From Parus major (lineage: Eukaryota; Chordata; Aves; Passeriformes; Paridae), in contig NC_031772.1 of assembly GCF_001522545.3 (NCBI RefSeq), positions 6,396,699-6,460,698 on the forward strand: a stretch of 64,000 nucleotides of DNA. Reading direction: 5' to 3'. The position numbers and the translations under genes are program-made. The notes under the pieces are model-generated. The model had not been told where the DNA came from. It made no database searches and worked only from the letters and a program-made list of their open reading frames with translations. Shown piece after piece: positions 41,353-52,772 of this stretch; positions within the stretch are counted from its first letter, which is position 1, and every line of letters starts with the position of its first letter.

Positions 41353-43979
41353 CGCAGCCTACAGGGAAGGCGTTTTTGGAAGCTACACCTATGTGGGAAA
41401 CACAAAAAGAATGAAACAGAATATGACCATTTGGTTTGAAGGTGCTGGACATTTTGAGAGAGTATGAAGAAATCAGGTGTAAGTACTAAGGGGATCATTA
41501 CTCAAATATTAAAGAAGGAAATTACTCTGTAACAAAATTGGCACACAAGGTGTACGGAGAGCATGCTTCGGTAAATGAGTCCCCAGTACCAAATGTGCAG
41601 CTCTCATAATAGTTTAATTAACCCTTTTTTTCACTACTGCTCACATTCCAAATCATCTTACAGGGCCACATACAAAGCTCAAGGAAATAGTTCTGAGCAA
41701 GTATCTGTATATTGTAGACTGTCACCAAGATCCCTCTATTCTAAGTCACCTTAGAAAGTACAGTTTAGACGCTATGAAGTAATTTTAAATTTTAACTTTT
41801 CTAAAGATGGCTCTTAGGAAGCAGCTATCGGTAATATAGGAGTACATCTCAAATAGGCTGCACAAGGTTTTTCCTTTCTGTTCCATTTTTTCCCCATGAT
41901 TTTGATCAATAAGTAGCTTACTCATAAAACTTCCAGTTGACACCAAGCTTGTTAGCAATAAGCATTAGAAATACTCTTAAGAGAGTTGGGAAGAAGTTGG
42001 GGAAACTGTCTAAAATCAAATACAGTTGTGTGAATACAGGCTCAAAGAAATGAGCCTGTGTGAAGGAGAAGCTGATGCAATATGGGGCAGTAGAATTACA
42101 CCAAAAGATAAGGAAGGATTAAACTGCATTTAGAAATCACATGAAAATGACTACAAAAGTTCTCACACAATGAGACCCTTAACAAAGCTGGATGTAGCCA
42201 ACAAACAAACCACACCTAACCAAGATGCTGAGATACAGCTCTTGAGACACATAACAGCAACTCAGAATAGCAGAGAGAAACAGAAAGCAAGAGAATGAGA
42301 AATGTGACCTAGCAAGAAAACTCAGAAGAATCAGTTCTCCTTTTCATACAGAAAAGGATGGTGACACAGCACTGAGGCAAAGTTTTTCATAGACTGTCAT
42401 TATTTATTCTTACTGTCTTTGTAACAGCAACATGAATGTATAAGGTTTGCCCACAGCAAAACTGGATATTCTGTGAGCTTTCAGTCAGCACAGCGTCACA
42501 CAGAGCTGCTTTGAAACCTCTTCTAACATCTAATACCCAACAGACATGATTCAACCCCAGCATATGGCAATGGACTAAACATCTTCCAAATCTTCTCTTC
42601 TTGATTTCCAAACATGCTGTGCTATTCTCAGAAGCTAATGATAACCAAGTATTGCTGTTTCAAATTAGTCATTAAATTGGACAAAGTTTCGAGATACCTT
42701 TTTTCCCTCCTTTCTCAGAAGGAAGCTGTAGGAATCTCTAAATCTGAGATCAACACAGTATATCTCTGCTCCAGTGGCTCCAGCAGCCAGTCCCCTTCAG
42801 AAGCTCCTGGTAATACAGCTGATAAAACTCAGATACAGAACAGCCCCTTCAAAGCACCTTCAGCAGTGTGGGAACAACAGCAGCACGCTGGCTCATGCCC
42901 ACCCCTACACACCACTCAGTTGCAGATTTATTCCCTGCTGCTGTTCACAGGGAGGTAAAATACCCTTTTTGATTCCCTCTGTGCCAACGCCGACTCAAAG
43001 GAAGGAGTTTGGAAAGCCATACCTGCGCCGTTTCACACAGACCAGCAAAAGGCAGTGCTGACAGCAATGTGGAAAGAAACAGCAGCACCCGTCCTCAGCC
43101 TGAGAGCTGCCACCCTGCCAACACACACCCCGAGGGAAGGGCAGCGGGATGCTCCTGACTCAGCCCAAGCTGCGGCCTTCGTGTCAGCTCAGGGCAAAGT
43201 TCGCGGGAGCTTCCTGAGCACAGGGCGGCCTCCTCAAGGCCCGGGAGCGCCGGCAGCCGGGGCAGGCTGCTCTTTGTGTGCTCTCATCTCCGTGATGTGC
43301 AGGCAGTACCACAGCACGGGAGAACAGCGGCTCTCAAGGCTGGGAGTGAAACCTGCCCTTGGAGACAATCCCGCCGTGGCAGAGCCGCTGCTCACCGCTC
43401 CGAGCCCCCGCACGGCGCCCGGCAGGGCAGGGCAGTCACACACAGCCACTCCGTGCTGGCCTCTGCCACTGAAGAGTCAAGGACAAGTCCTTGGGACAGC
43501 CTTCCCGAGGCTTTCCAAGAGTCCCACCTGGACTCTGCTTGGAGTTGACCACAACCTCGCACACACCTCTGGGGTAATTCTAGGGAACAGCAAGAAATAT
43601 CCCTGAAGGGAGATGTAGCAGATGACACAGAGTCTCTGTGCTCACACCCTTGACAGTAACTAATCACCATTTAGTTACTCGATTAGTGCAAGGTGAAAGT
43701 AGCTAAATTCCTATCAAAAGTTTTTTTTACATTTTTCTTTCACATTAATATTTGCCTTGATTAAGTAAAAAAAAAAAAAAAAAAAAAAAGAAAGAAAGAA
43801 AGAAAACCAAAGCCAACCCAAGTTTTATATTACATCCATCCCTGAACCTTGTACTTTACAACAGAATCCTCCCCCACGACTGTCCTTTACCGGGTCCCCG
43901 ACAGCACAGGAATCACGAATGAACGAAATCAGATTTCAGGCAGGTTGGTGGGATCCAACTCCCATTTGATCCAGGCGGA
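41353..43979. other. HEPH upstream region / probable first intron
   Basis: I see no coding sequence here. If the HEPH non-coding exon proposed at about 44427 is real, this is its first intron. It contains a 23-A tract followed by GAAA repeats at 43767-43807 and a moderately GC-rich patch around 43080-43500. Confidence 0.5.
43767..43807. repeat. Poly(A) run with (GAAA)n
   Basis: Twenty-three A at 43767-43789, followed by GAAA units. It is a simple repeat; no attached element was recognised. Confidence 0.9.
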
Positions 43980-44426
43980 CGATGCATGGATATTCCCCGA
44001 CACCCAACTACAGGGAAATCACAGCCCGAGAGCGAGGGGAAAGCACAGAAGGAAGGCAGAAGGACGGACGGCTCATCCCTTACGTGCGGAGCGGGAGGCG
44101 ACGCGGCGGGGCTGCAGAGCGGGACGCGGGAGCGCCGGCGGGGACCGGCCCGGGAGGGACAAAGGGACGCTTCCTCCGCGGGCTGACCGAGCCCGAGCCC
44201 AGCCCGGCCCCGCAGCGCCGACCGCGCCCGCTCCCGCCCACAGGGCGGGCCAGGCTGCTCCGCCCCGCACCTGCGGGAGCGCCTCGGCCCCGCCGCGCCT
44301 CAGCCGAGCCGCGCCTCGGAGCCCGATCCGTGCTGTGCACCTGCCCGCCCCGCCCAGGGCTCGGTGCGGAGAGCCTCGGGAAGGCGGGGGGGGACAGAGC
44401 TGCGGCAGGGGGCCAGCGGCACCCAC

Positions 44427-44500
44427 CTGTTGGGCGGGACCGGCGGCGGCACCGGGAGAGCGCTCCCCAGGGACCGACCGGGGCGGCGGTCGCGGCCCCT
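44427..44500 (-). other. HEPH: Candidate non-coding HEPH 5' exon
   Basis: On the minus strand CCCAACAG|GTGGGT at 44427/44426 is a good splice donor inside the CpG island. It would join the acceptor before HEPH exon 1 (exon start 41358). The upstream limit is set arbitrarily at the TTTAAA box. This is inference without transcript data. Confidence 0.35.
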
Positions 44501-44514
44501 TTAAATGCGTGCGG

Positions 44515-44522
44515 TGACGTCA
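44515..44522. promoter_or_regulatory. Palindromic CRE TGACGTCA
   Basis: A full cAMP-response-element octamer (CREB/ATF consensus) about 180 bp upstream of the HSF3 ATG, inside the CpG island. The surrounding 12-mer gcggtgacgtca recurs in HSF3 intron 3. Confidence 0.6.
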
Positions 44523-44604
44523 CGCGGCCGCGCGCTCCCCCGGGAGCACAACAAGAGTCACGCTCGCGGCCGCCGGGGCGAGGGGCGGGGTCTGGCGGCT
44601 CCCG

Positions 44605-44609
44605 CCAAT
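44605..44609 (+). promoter_or_regulatory. CCAAT box upstream of HSF3
   Basis: CCAATCAG about 95 bp before the HSF3 ATG, flanked by GC boxes (ggggcgggg at about 44582 and ccccgcccc at about 44632). It is typical NF-Y/Sp1 promoter architecture for a GC-rich housekeeping-type promoter. Confidence 0.55.
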
Positions 44610-44702
44610 CAGCGGCCGCTCCGCGCGCCGGCCCCGCCCCTCGCTGCGTCGCGCGGCCCCGCGCGGCCCGTCCCTGCTCGCGCGGCGCGTCGCGGTCCGA
44701 GG

Positions 44703-44846
44703 ATGCGGGAGGCGCCCGCGCTGCCCCGCGGCCCCGCCGCCCCCGCCGCGCCCGCGCCCGCCTCCGCGCCCGTCCCCGGCTTCCTCGCCAAGCTCTGGGC
44801 CTTGCTGGAGGATCCGGACAGCGACGACGTCATCTGCTGGAGCAGG
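44703..44846 (+). CDS. HSF3: HSF3 coding exon 1
   Basis: The ATG at 44703 gives an Ala/Pro-rich leader of about 23 residues, then [19 protein letters not shown] and CWSR. It ends at AGG|GTGAGG, phase 0. The frame is also open from an ATG at 44505, but that lies by the TATA-like box and would add a low-complexity extension, so I use 44703. Confidence 0.9.
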
Positions 44847-47800
44847 GTGAGGTGACCGCCCGGGCCCGGCCCGGGGAGGCCCGCGCGAAGGACTCGAGGG
44901 TGGTGGGAACGCCGGGCCGGGGCTGCGGAGCTCTGCGGGCGGGCGGCGGTGGAGGGTCCCCGGCCGCCCGGAGCGTGCCGAGCCCGCCTCCCCGCCCCGC
45001 TTGCGGGGGTGCTGGCGGACCGGCGTGTGCGGGGCCGTGCCCGGGCCCTCCCCCGTTGCCCGGGCCCTCCCCGCGTGCGGCCCGTGGCGGCGGTGCTGGC
45101 GCAGCGGGACATCCCTGGGGGACAGTCCCGAATCCCCGGGCTGCAGCTCAGAGCGGTGAAAGGACGCTGTCAGGAGCCATTAACTGTCCGTTTTCCTTCC
45201 GGAGCAAAGACAGATGTGCCCCGCGGGCACAGAGCACGGACACACCGACCAGACACCCCAGACACGCGCTGTGTTTATTTTTGTTCCCTGTCATTTTTAA
45301 ATCCGTAGGATTTTTCTCCACTTTTTTCCAGCCGTTTGCCCTTTACAAAGACAAAGATTAAAAGAAACACAATGTTTTTGTTTTCTTCGTGAACAACATA
45401 AAAGTGATGCAAAAAGCTCTTCCTGTTTCCAGGAAGTTTGATCCTGAGCATGTGATAAATCCGGCACTGCTGGTGTCACCCTGGTCACCGCTGAGTTGTG
45501 TTGTCTGAACTTTCGGTAACTCAGCAACATTACGTGGTTATTTTTAGTGATGACATAGCACGTACAATGGAAGAATCTTGTCAGGAGCTGGGCAGGCTGA
45601 TGAAGGGAGATGAAATCTCTCTAGTGGCATGAATTCCATTGGGCTTGTGCAATGCTAATGCTTCCTGGGGACAAAGAGAACAGGTTTTTTAGAACAGTTT
45701 TGCTTTGGATTAAGGTGGGTGTGTCAGGGCCTTAAGAAAATTCCCTGTTCAATAGAAGTGTTTCATGTAATTGTGAATTCAAACCTTTTAGTCCAGTCCC
45801 AAGTACTCAAAAGTGTTCCCACAGCAAAGTCTTTTGCCTTTCTCTGCTTTCAGAACAGTCTCTGCTGATTTATGATCTTCACTTAAGAGCAACACCTTAG
45901 AAAAGCTGTGCTTGTTCACTAACTGTTACTTCTGCTTATTTCCTAGAATGGCGAGAATTTCTGCATTCTGGATGAGCAGAGGTTTGCCAAGGAGCTGCTC
46001 CCCAAGTACTTCAAACACAACAATATCTCCAGCTTCATACGGCAGCTCAACATGTGTAAGCATCAGTAGTTCCTACATACTCTGTCTGCCAAGTTCATAG
46101 CTACTTGGCTTTGTTTGGATTTCTTTAAACAAGCAAACGGGACTTGGCAAGTTTTTCATCTCTAGAAACCTGAGCCCTGACCTTAAGTTTGCTTTGCAAA
46201 AGAAAAGACTGATGGTAGAGCTTGGTTTAGTGTTCGGTTATTGTGTTTTAGCTACAAGCCCTTTTGAGTAACAGCTGTAGGAATATGTGCTGGTGACTAA
46301 AGGCAGTGTGAGGCTCCCTGAGGTTGGTCTTGCAGCAAACGTGTGTACCCAGGGGAGTAGAGGCTGTGTGTACACCCTTACACCTAGAATGTGAAAAAAA
46401 ATTTGCCTGGATTTTGGAGCCACCACTGCTCTTGCCTACTTTGCAAGTTGGAACCAGACCAGTCCTGCTGATGGGCCAAGCTGGACTACATTTCTCATTG
46501 TTTTTTATATTTTATTATGTTTTCTCTGTTCAAGCAATGAGCATCACTTAGCAATGTTAGGTAGCACATGTACAGCATGGCCAGGTAGAGGGGTGCAGTG
46601 AGGGTGGCTCAGGGGAACAGTGCAGCATGCAGGGCTGCAGGAACCATCAGGAATAACTGCAGAAGCTTCTGGGGCCAGTGAAGGGACAACATCCCAGGAG
46701 GTGCTGCCTTAGTTAGAATTTCAGACTGTCGGCGAAGAGCTCTCTGTCCTTGCACAGTAGGTTTGCCTGATGTCTCCAGCTGCTGCCTATATAGGTTTTG
46801 TAACCTACAGCACATCTGTTTAGTCTCTGGACAGAGGGTGGATGCTCCTATTTGTGTCATGTGCTTTTGTTTGTAAGATCAATCACTTGTATGACAGTGG
46901 ATAATCCAAAAAAAACAATGTCTCTCTCCTTGTAGCCAGGATAAATGAAAAAAAAGCAAATGCTCCTATGTAGATATACAATGTAGTGGCAGCCTCCTTT
47001 TCCTGCTGGATATATCCTGACTTTCTAATAATAGTTGGAGTGCATTAATTGTGTTAAAACCTTGACTGAGGAGAGACGTGGATTGGCCTGTCAGCTGAAT
47101 CATGCATCTAGCCTGTGGTGTTTGAGCAGTGATGGAAATAGCACTGGCAATATCTTACTTTGGGCAGGCAGTCTAGTATGAAGAAGGTGCTCTGCTGCAG
47201 GTGTTTGCATAGGCAGGCAAGGAACTAACTTCTCTGCCTTGCTTTATTTTATAGACCATAATGGTACATGAAAGCATTTGTTTTGATGTGTAGTTGTCAA
47301 GGATAAAAGGGAAAGTGTACCATTCCTCTGCATCCACTGGGACATGATTCTATTCAAGATGTCATAATAAATCTCATTTCTAACTAACTGTTGGGAAGGT
47401 TTGTACGTGGCTGTGATGGTTTGGCCATGGCTGTCTTGCCCACAGACACACATTGGCCTCTGGTGTGCAGCCTGCCAAGGGCAGCCAGTGGTACTGTGGA
47501 CATATTCTCTAGCTGTGAAGATCAGAGCAATGAAATCATTGAGCACCAACAAAAGCTACCTTGGCTGTTTTTCATAGTTTCTGCTCCCAGTAACTGGAGA
47601 GTAGTGGATATTTTGGACTTTTCTTAAGCTGTATGTATTCCAAGTCAGCTTTCAACTGGAAGAAATGCCTTTGTTGATTTCCTCTCCACAGATGGTTTCA
47701 GGAAGGTGATTGCTCTGGAGAATGGTATCATTACAGCAGAGAAAAGCTCAGTCATTGAGTTTCAGCACCCTTTCTTCAAGCAAGGCAAGGCACATTTACT

Positions 47801-50800
47801 GGAGAACATCAAGCGCAAGGTATAGTCTAAGCACATACTTAATTCACTTAGTTAGAAAAAGTGGCTTATCAGGAGCACATATGGGTGTTTGAAACACAGC
47901 CAGCAAATACCGTGGGAACCAAGGAAACTCCCTCATGATGACAGGCCAGTGCCTGGCTGGGCCTCCTTGTGCCAGTGCTTAAACAAAACCTGCTCAGCTC
48001 TTGGTTGTGAACTGGGGTAGGACCATGTTCTACATCATCATCAAACCACAGCCCTTCTCCACAGAGTTATATCCCTGATTGCAGCTTAGCATGGTCTGCA
48101 GTTCTGTCAGCATCTCCAACTGCAAGAAAGGCACAAAGTGAAAGAAGCAAAAGAAAATACATTCCTGTTTGGTACTCATTAAAAATTAGCAAAGTCATCA
48201 GTAACCTGTTCATTTGGATGAGTTTGTGTAAATTATATTTCTCCTCCAAAAATGTGTTGCCACTAAGCTACATCCTTATGAGCACTTTCTGCTTTTCTTG
48301 TGTAAGTTCAGGCCTTGTCTGACCTGTTTCTGCACAGATATTTATCCTCTATTGGCACATTACAGCTCATAATATCCTGAGGAAGGGAGTATCATGATAC
48401 ATCACATTGACATTCGAACAGCAGAATCTTTTCTTTAGGCTGTCGTCAGGTGTGGCTGCATTGCCCAGGGTAATAAAAGCCCAGGGTAGGCTGGAGAGCC
48501 ACAATTATGTTTGGATTGATTCTTCACTGAGCTGCCCCTGCTTGGAGCCAGAATCAATTGAGTGGCTGTGGCTCAGGCCTGTGCTCCCCCCGCTGCTGTG
48601 ACCGGCGTGTCCCAGCGTGCACGCCTGGCAGGGCAGGGGCGCGGTGACGTCAGGTGTGGCACCATGTGTCCCAGGGGTGGTGCACTGGGTGGAGTGTTCT
48701 AGATGGAAAGACTAAAACTCTGCTCAGTGCTAAGGACATTGGTATGAAGTGTTGAATAGGTTGGTGAAAGACATTCTTTGTTGTACAGGAAATGCTAGTG
48801 ATTTTTTTTTGTAAAAAAGTCATTAACTTTCTTGCTCTTTTACTGCCTGGAATTGGGCCATATTCCAGTATTGGCTGTAAACTGTATTTCAAGCCTCTGT
48901 CAGCACTGCAGATTTGAATGCAGGTCTTGCTTTACTTACTCCCTTTCACTTTCAGCTCTGCTGGTGTGCAGATAGCCTGTGTGTCTTCACAGAACACCAG
49001 AATGATTTGAGATGGGAGGCACCCTGGAGCTCATCTCATTCCACCCACTGCCATGGGCAGGGACACCTCCCACTAGACCAGCCTGCTCCAAGCCCCATCC
49101 AACCAGGGATGGGACAGCCAAGTTTCCATGGGCAGCCTGTGCCAGTGCCTCAGCACCCAAGGACTGGACACCATGATTAGCCAGTTGGGGACTCTGAAGC
49201 TCAGTTCCTTGTACTTGGGCAGAATTTATGTTGGCCCTTGTTTTTTTGGAGGCTAGCTGGCTGCAGTTGGAATTTCCACCCACTTCCTGCAACTTTTGGT
49301 TGTCGTCCCACAGAGAGGTGGTGTGCTGAAGAGAAATCAGACAGCCTTGAATTCCATTTGGGATGCACCCTGCCTACATTAGCATAAGTTACTAACTGCA
49401 GCAAAAGCAAAGCATCTAGACTGCAGACAGGGGGGAGAACTGTCAGACCCTTCAGTCCATCCTTTGTACCATGGGATTGTGTCAAGAAAGTAGTTAGTCA
49501 TGTCTGAGAAGTGATTGCACAACAGCTGTGTCTGTTCCAGCACAAAGGGATGGGATGTTGGTTTATAACACCATAGATTCGTTTCTGACCATTCCACTCC
49601 CCTTTGGAAGACAAGATGTGTGAGCCAACCTGCACAGAAGTTATCTCATGCCTCAGCAGGCCAATCCCACATTGGTGTTTTCACCTCCCCATTGGAATCC
49701 ACATGGGATGCTTTCACAGCCTACTTGGAATTTAGCAGAGTAACAATAAAACTCCCAGCAGGCTGTAGGTTGGGAGGGGCACCTTGTTCAGCTCTGTGTG
49801 GCTCAGTTCTAGTCAATATTTGGCAATATGACGTTCAAAATTATGCCCACAAAACCTGGGTGTGACATTCAGACACGTGCATGTGATGCACTATAAACCT
49901 GTCTTTTTCAAAATCCTGAATTGTGTTGCAGCCAACAATGCTTCTGCTGCAGAGAGCTGCTGAAGGAACTGGAAAATGTTTAGTATAGAAGTGCAGGAAG
50001 GAGACTGTGAACTCTTTGCTCTCTGATGGTTCTTCCACCATCGTTTGAAGTAGCAGCATTCACAGATTGTGCTGTGAGCAGAAGAGCAGTTTGGACTCTT
50101 CTTTCTGCAGACAAGTCTCCATAACTTTGGAATGTCAATGAGCTGAGAGGTAGTAGAGGAAACACCAGTAGGGGAATCTGCAATTCAACTGGTACAGGAT
50201 AGATTTTCAGATTGAGTAAGAATGCATCTAAGTAGATGCCTTCATCTCCCAGTAAGGTCGTGGAAATTAAGTTACTCCTTTGCTGGCAGATTTGCCCACA
50301 CCTAGAAGGAATATGATCATCTTGTTCTTCCACTGTCAGCTGTGGGGTTTTTTTGGCTGGTGTACATTCTGTGACACTAGAGGGCAAACTGTCACCAAGC
50401 CTGGCAGAGAACCCCCAGAGAAAGCCCTTTGCAGTCAGTGGTCTTTATTGTGAATTACAGTCATGAATGTACTGTCTCCAGGCAGGAAGTGCTAATCTCA
50501 TGTTTTCATTGGCATCTTGCTTTTTATATACAGTGCAGCCTGTCCTAAGGGTTGTCACTTGCAGCAGTTGTGGTGTTTTGTGCCATGTAAGACTTGCAGT
50601 CTTACCTGGTCTTTCAGTGGGGCTTGGTGCTGCCCTGCAGGCTGACTGCACTCTCCCTGCAGCAAGGAGCATTGTACTAAAGTGTGTGTGTACCTGTTCC
50701 AGGTGTCTGCAGTGAGAACTGAGGATCTCAAGGTCTGCACAGAGGATTTGCACAAAGTCCTGTCTGAGGTGCAGGAGATGAGAGAGCAGCAGAACAACAT

Positions 50801-52734
50801 GGATGTCAGGCTGGCTAACATGAAGAGGTAGACTCGGCCGTTTCGGGGCACTTCTGCATTGAATGTTGCTTATATCTGATGGAGATTGGCTAAATATGGG
50901 TTTCATTTGAACTGGAAACAGGTGAAGCTATATTTTTTCCTAAGAATGCCCATTCCACCCCACACGACATTCTGAATCTTGTTTGGTTTTGTAATTCAGT
51001 CATGACTGATGATTTAGACTGGGAGTTTGTTGACTGCCTTGAGATTTCACTCTGGTTGCCAGCACCTGTAGTAGTTTTTTACTTCAATAAAAACATTTAA
51101 ATTTTTGAATACAAACAGGATTAGATGCAGTGAGGGACAATGGTGTTTTGTTTTCTTTCTAACTGGAAGTGGACTTCACACATCCTCATCTCTGTTCTCT
51201 CAGATCCCCTTCATATAGGCACTGGTAATTCATTCAGGTCATTGGTATGCCAGCAGATATCAACCAGAGTTCAGCAGATACCTTTCTCTCTCTGTTCCTT
51301 AAAGAAAAACAATCAAACCACCTTTAGATCTGTCCCAAGGCTGTCAGTGTTTGGAAACAGGCTGAGTGTAACACTAAGTCCTTATTCAACAGCTTTGAGG
51401 CTTTGAAGGAATACTTCAGATAAAGATTAATGGTGGAGCAGCAGAGGATGAGGGTGTCCTTATTAAGTGAGTGTTTGATGCTGTTGATGGAAAATGGAGT
51501 TAAGTTAACCCAGAGTTTATGCTAGTGGATCAAATTAACTGAGGGTTAGTTATCCACAGAGGGAATGTTGCCATTGGTTCTGCAAGGTACTCTAAAAGTT
51601 TGAAAGCTGTAAAACTAGAGCATATAAAGTAAACTCTGTTCATCCTCTGTCTTCTGATTTATTCTGCATTGCAGAGAAAATAAGGCCCTGTGGAAAGAAG
51701 TGGCAGTTCTAAGGCAGAAGCACAGTCAACAACAGAAGCTGCTGTCTAAGGTACCATTGCAGCATCTTCAGTGCTACCATCCTTATTCCTGCCTCTGTGA
51801 TACTTCATGGCATTCTTTGCTTATGTAGAATGACAAATGACACAGAGCTGAACAGGCTGTATTAATACAGCATAAAGAAAATGTTCACAGTTCCTGAGTG
51901 TCCCAGAAGTAGCACAGTAAAGAACCACGAGCAAAGCCCTAAGGAAAAGTCAAAGTAGGATATCAGTGTGTGGAGATAGTGCATGGTAACAGGAGCTCAG
52001 AACTTGAGAGTTTGCAGGCACATGGAATGGAGTCTGTGAAAGATCTTGGACCAGGATACACTTAGACCACTTGAGAAGTGAGCTTGGAACGCAGAAACTG
52101 TAGGAGCTTGCACGCTGGAAAAAAATTTCTCTGGTTTATTCCTCAGCTGTTTCTGGTCTGGAATCCTCTAGTGACTTGTGCTGTTATTGCATTTCAAAAA
52201 AAGCCAACTGTGCAAGTGGGCTAATTTTTCTATGCAGTTTGTAACTCTTGCTTTCTTCTTTAAGATACATTGCAAATGGATTTTTAAAATACCTGTTAAT
52301 TTCTGTCATGTAACTATATCATTTTATAGTAAAATCTGAATTAAGAATTTAATGTTAGGATTGCTATGCTGACCACTTTGTTTTGGTTTTCTTTTGTTTC
52401 TCCTTTTTAGATTCTTCAATTTATACTAAGTTTGATGCGAGGAAATTATATTGTTGGGGTCAAAAGAAAAAGGTAATTACTTGATAGGTCCCAGATCAGT
52501 GTCAGATTTGTAGGGATAAATCAGTTTCTGTTGTGTGACAGGTATTTTTATCACTTGTATATTCAAACTTGAGAAAGCTGATGGAAGTTCAGTCAAGCAC
52601 AAAATAAGTATTTCCTCCTTATCACTAAAGTGGGTGGGAAGAGAATATTCTATACATTTTCAGTTCCAAAGGGCACAGTTATCAGAAGTGGTAAATCTCA
52701 AAATGTGCACATGTGACTGATTTCTTCCAAACCA

Positions 52735-52772
<38 letters not shown>

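Larger units (their letters stand above)
43980..45120. promoter_or_regulatory. CpG island, shared HEPH/HSF3 promoter region
   Basis: This stretch is extremely GC-rich and dense in CpG, unlike the flanks. It spans the HSF3 first exon and the region upstream of HEPH. Within it are TTTAAA at 44500, a palindromic CRE TGACGTCA at 44515, GC boxes at about 44582 and 44632, and a CCAAT box at 44605. The genes diverge from it. A shared, bidirectional promoter is inferred from arrangement and composition only. Confidence 0.75.

Noticed and set aside
44505..44702. 66-residue N-terminal extension of HSF3 from an upstream in-frame ATG
   Set aside because: The ATG overlaps the TATA-like TTTAAA and precedes the CCAAT and GC boxes, so it is probably upstream of transcription. 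The extension is low-complexity, and other HSFs begin close to the DNA-binding domain.
43982..45361. 459-codon open frame across the CpG island
   Set aside because: It is stop-free only because of extreme GC content. It is Arg/Ala/Pro-rich without domains and overlaps the HSF3 promoter and first exon in another frame.
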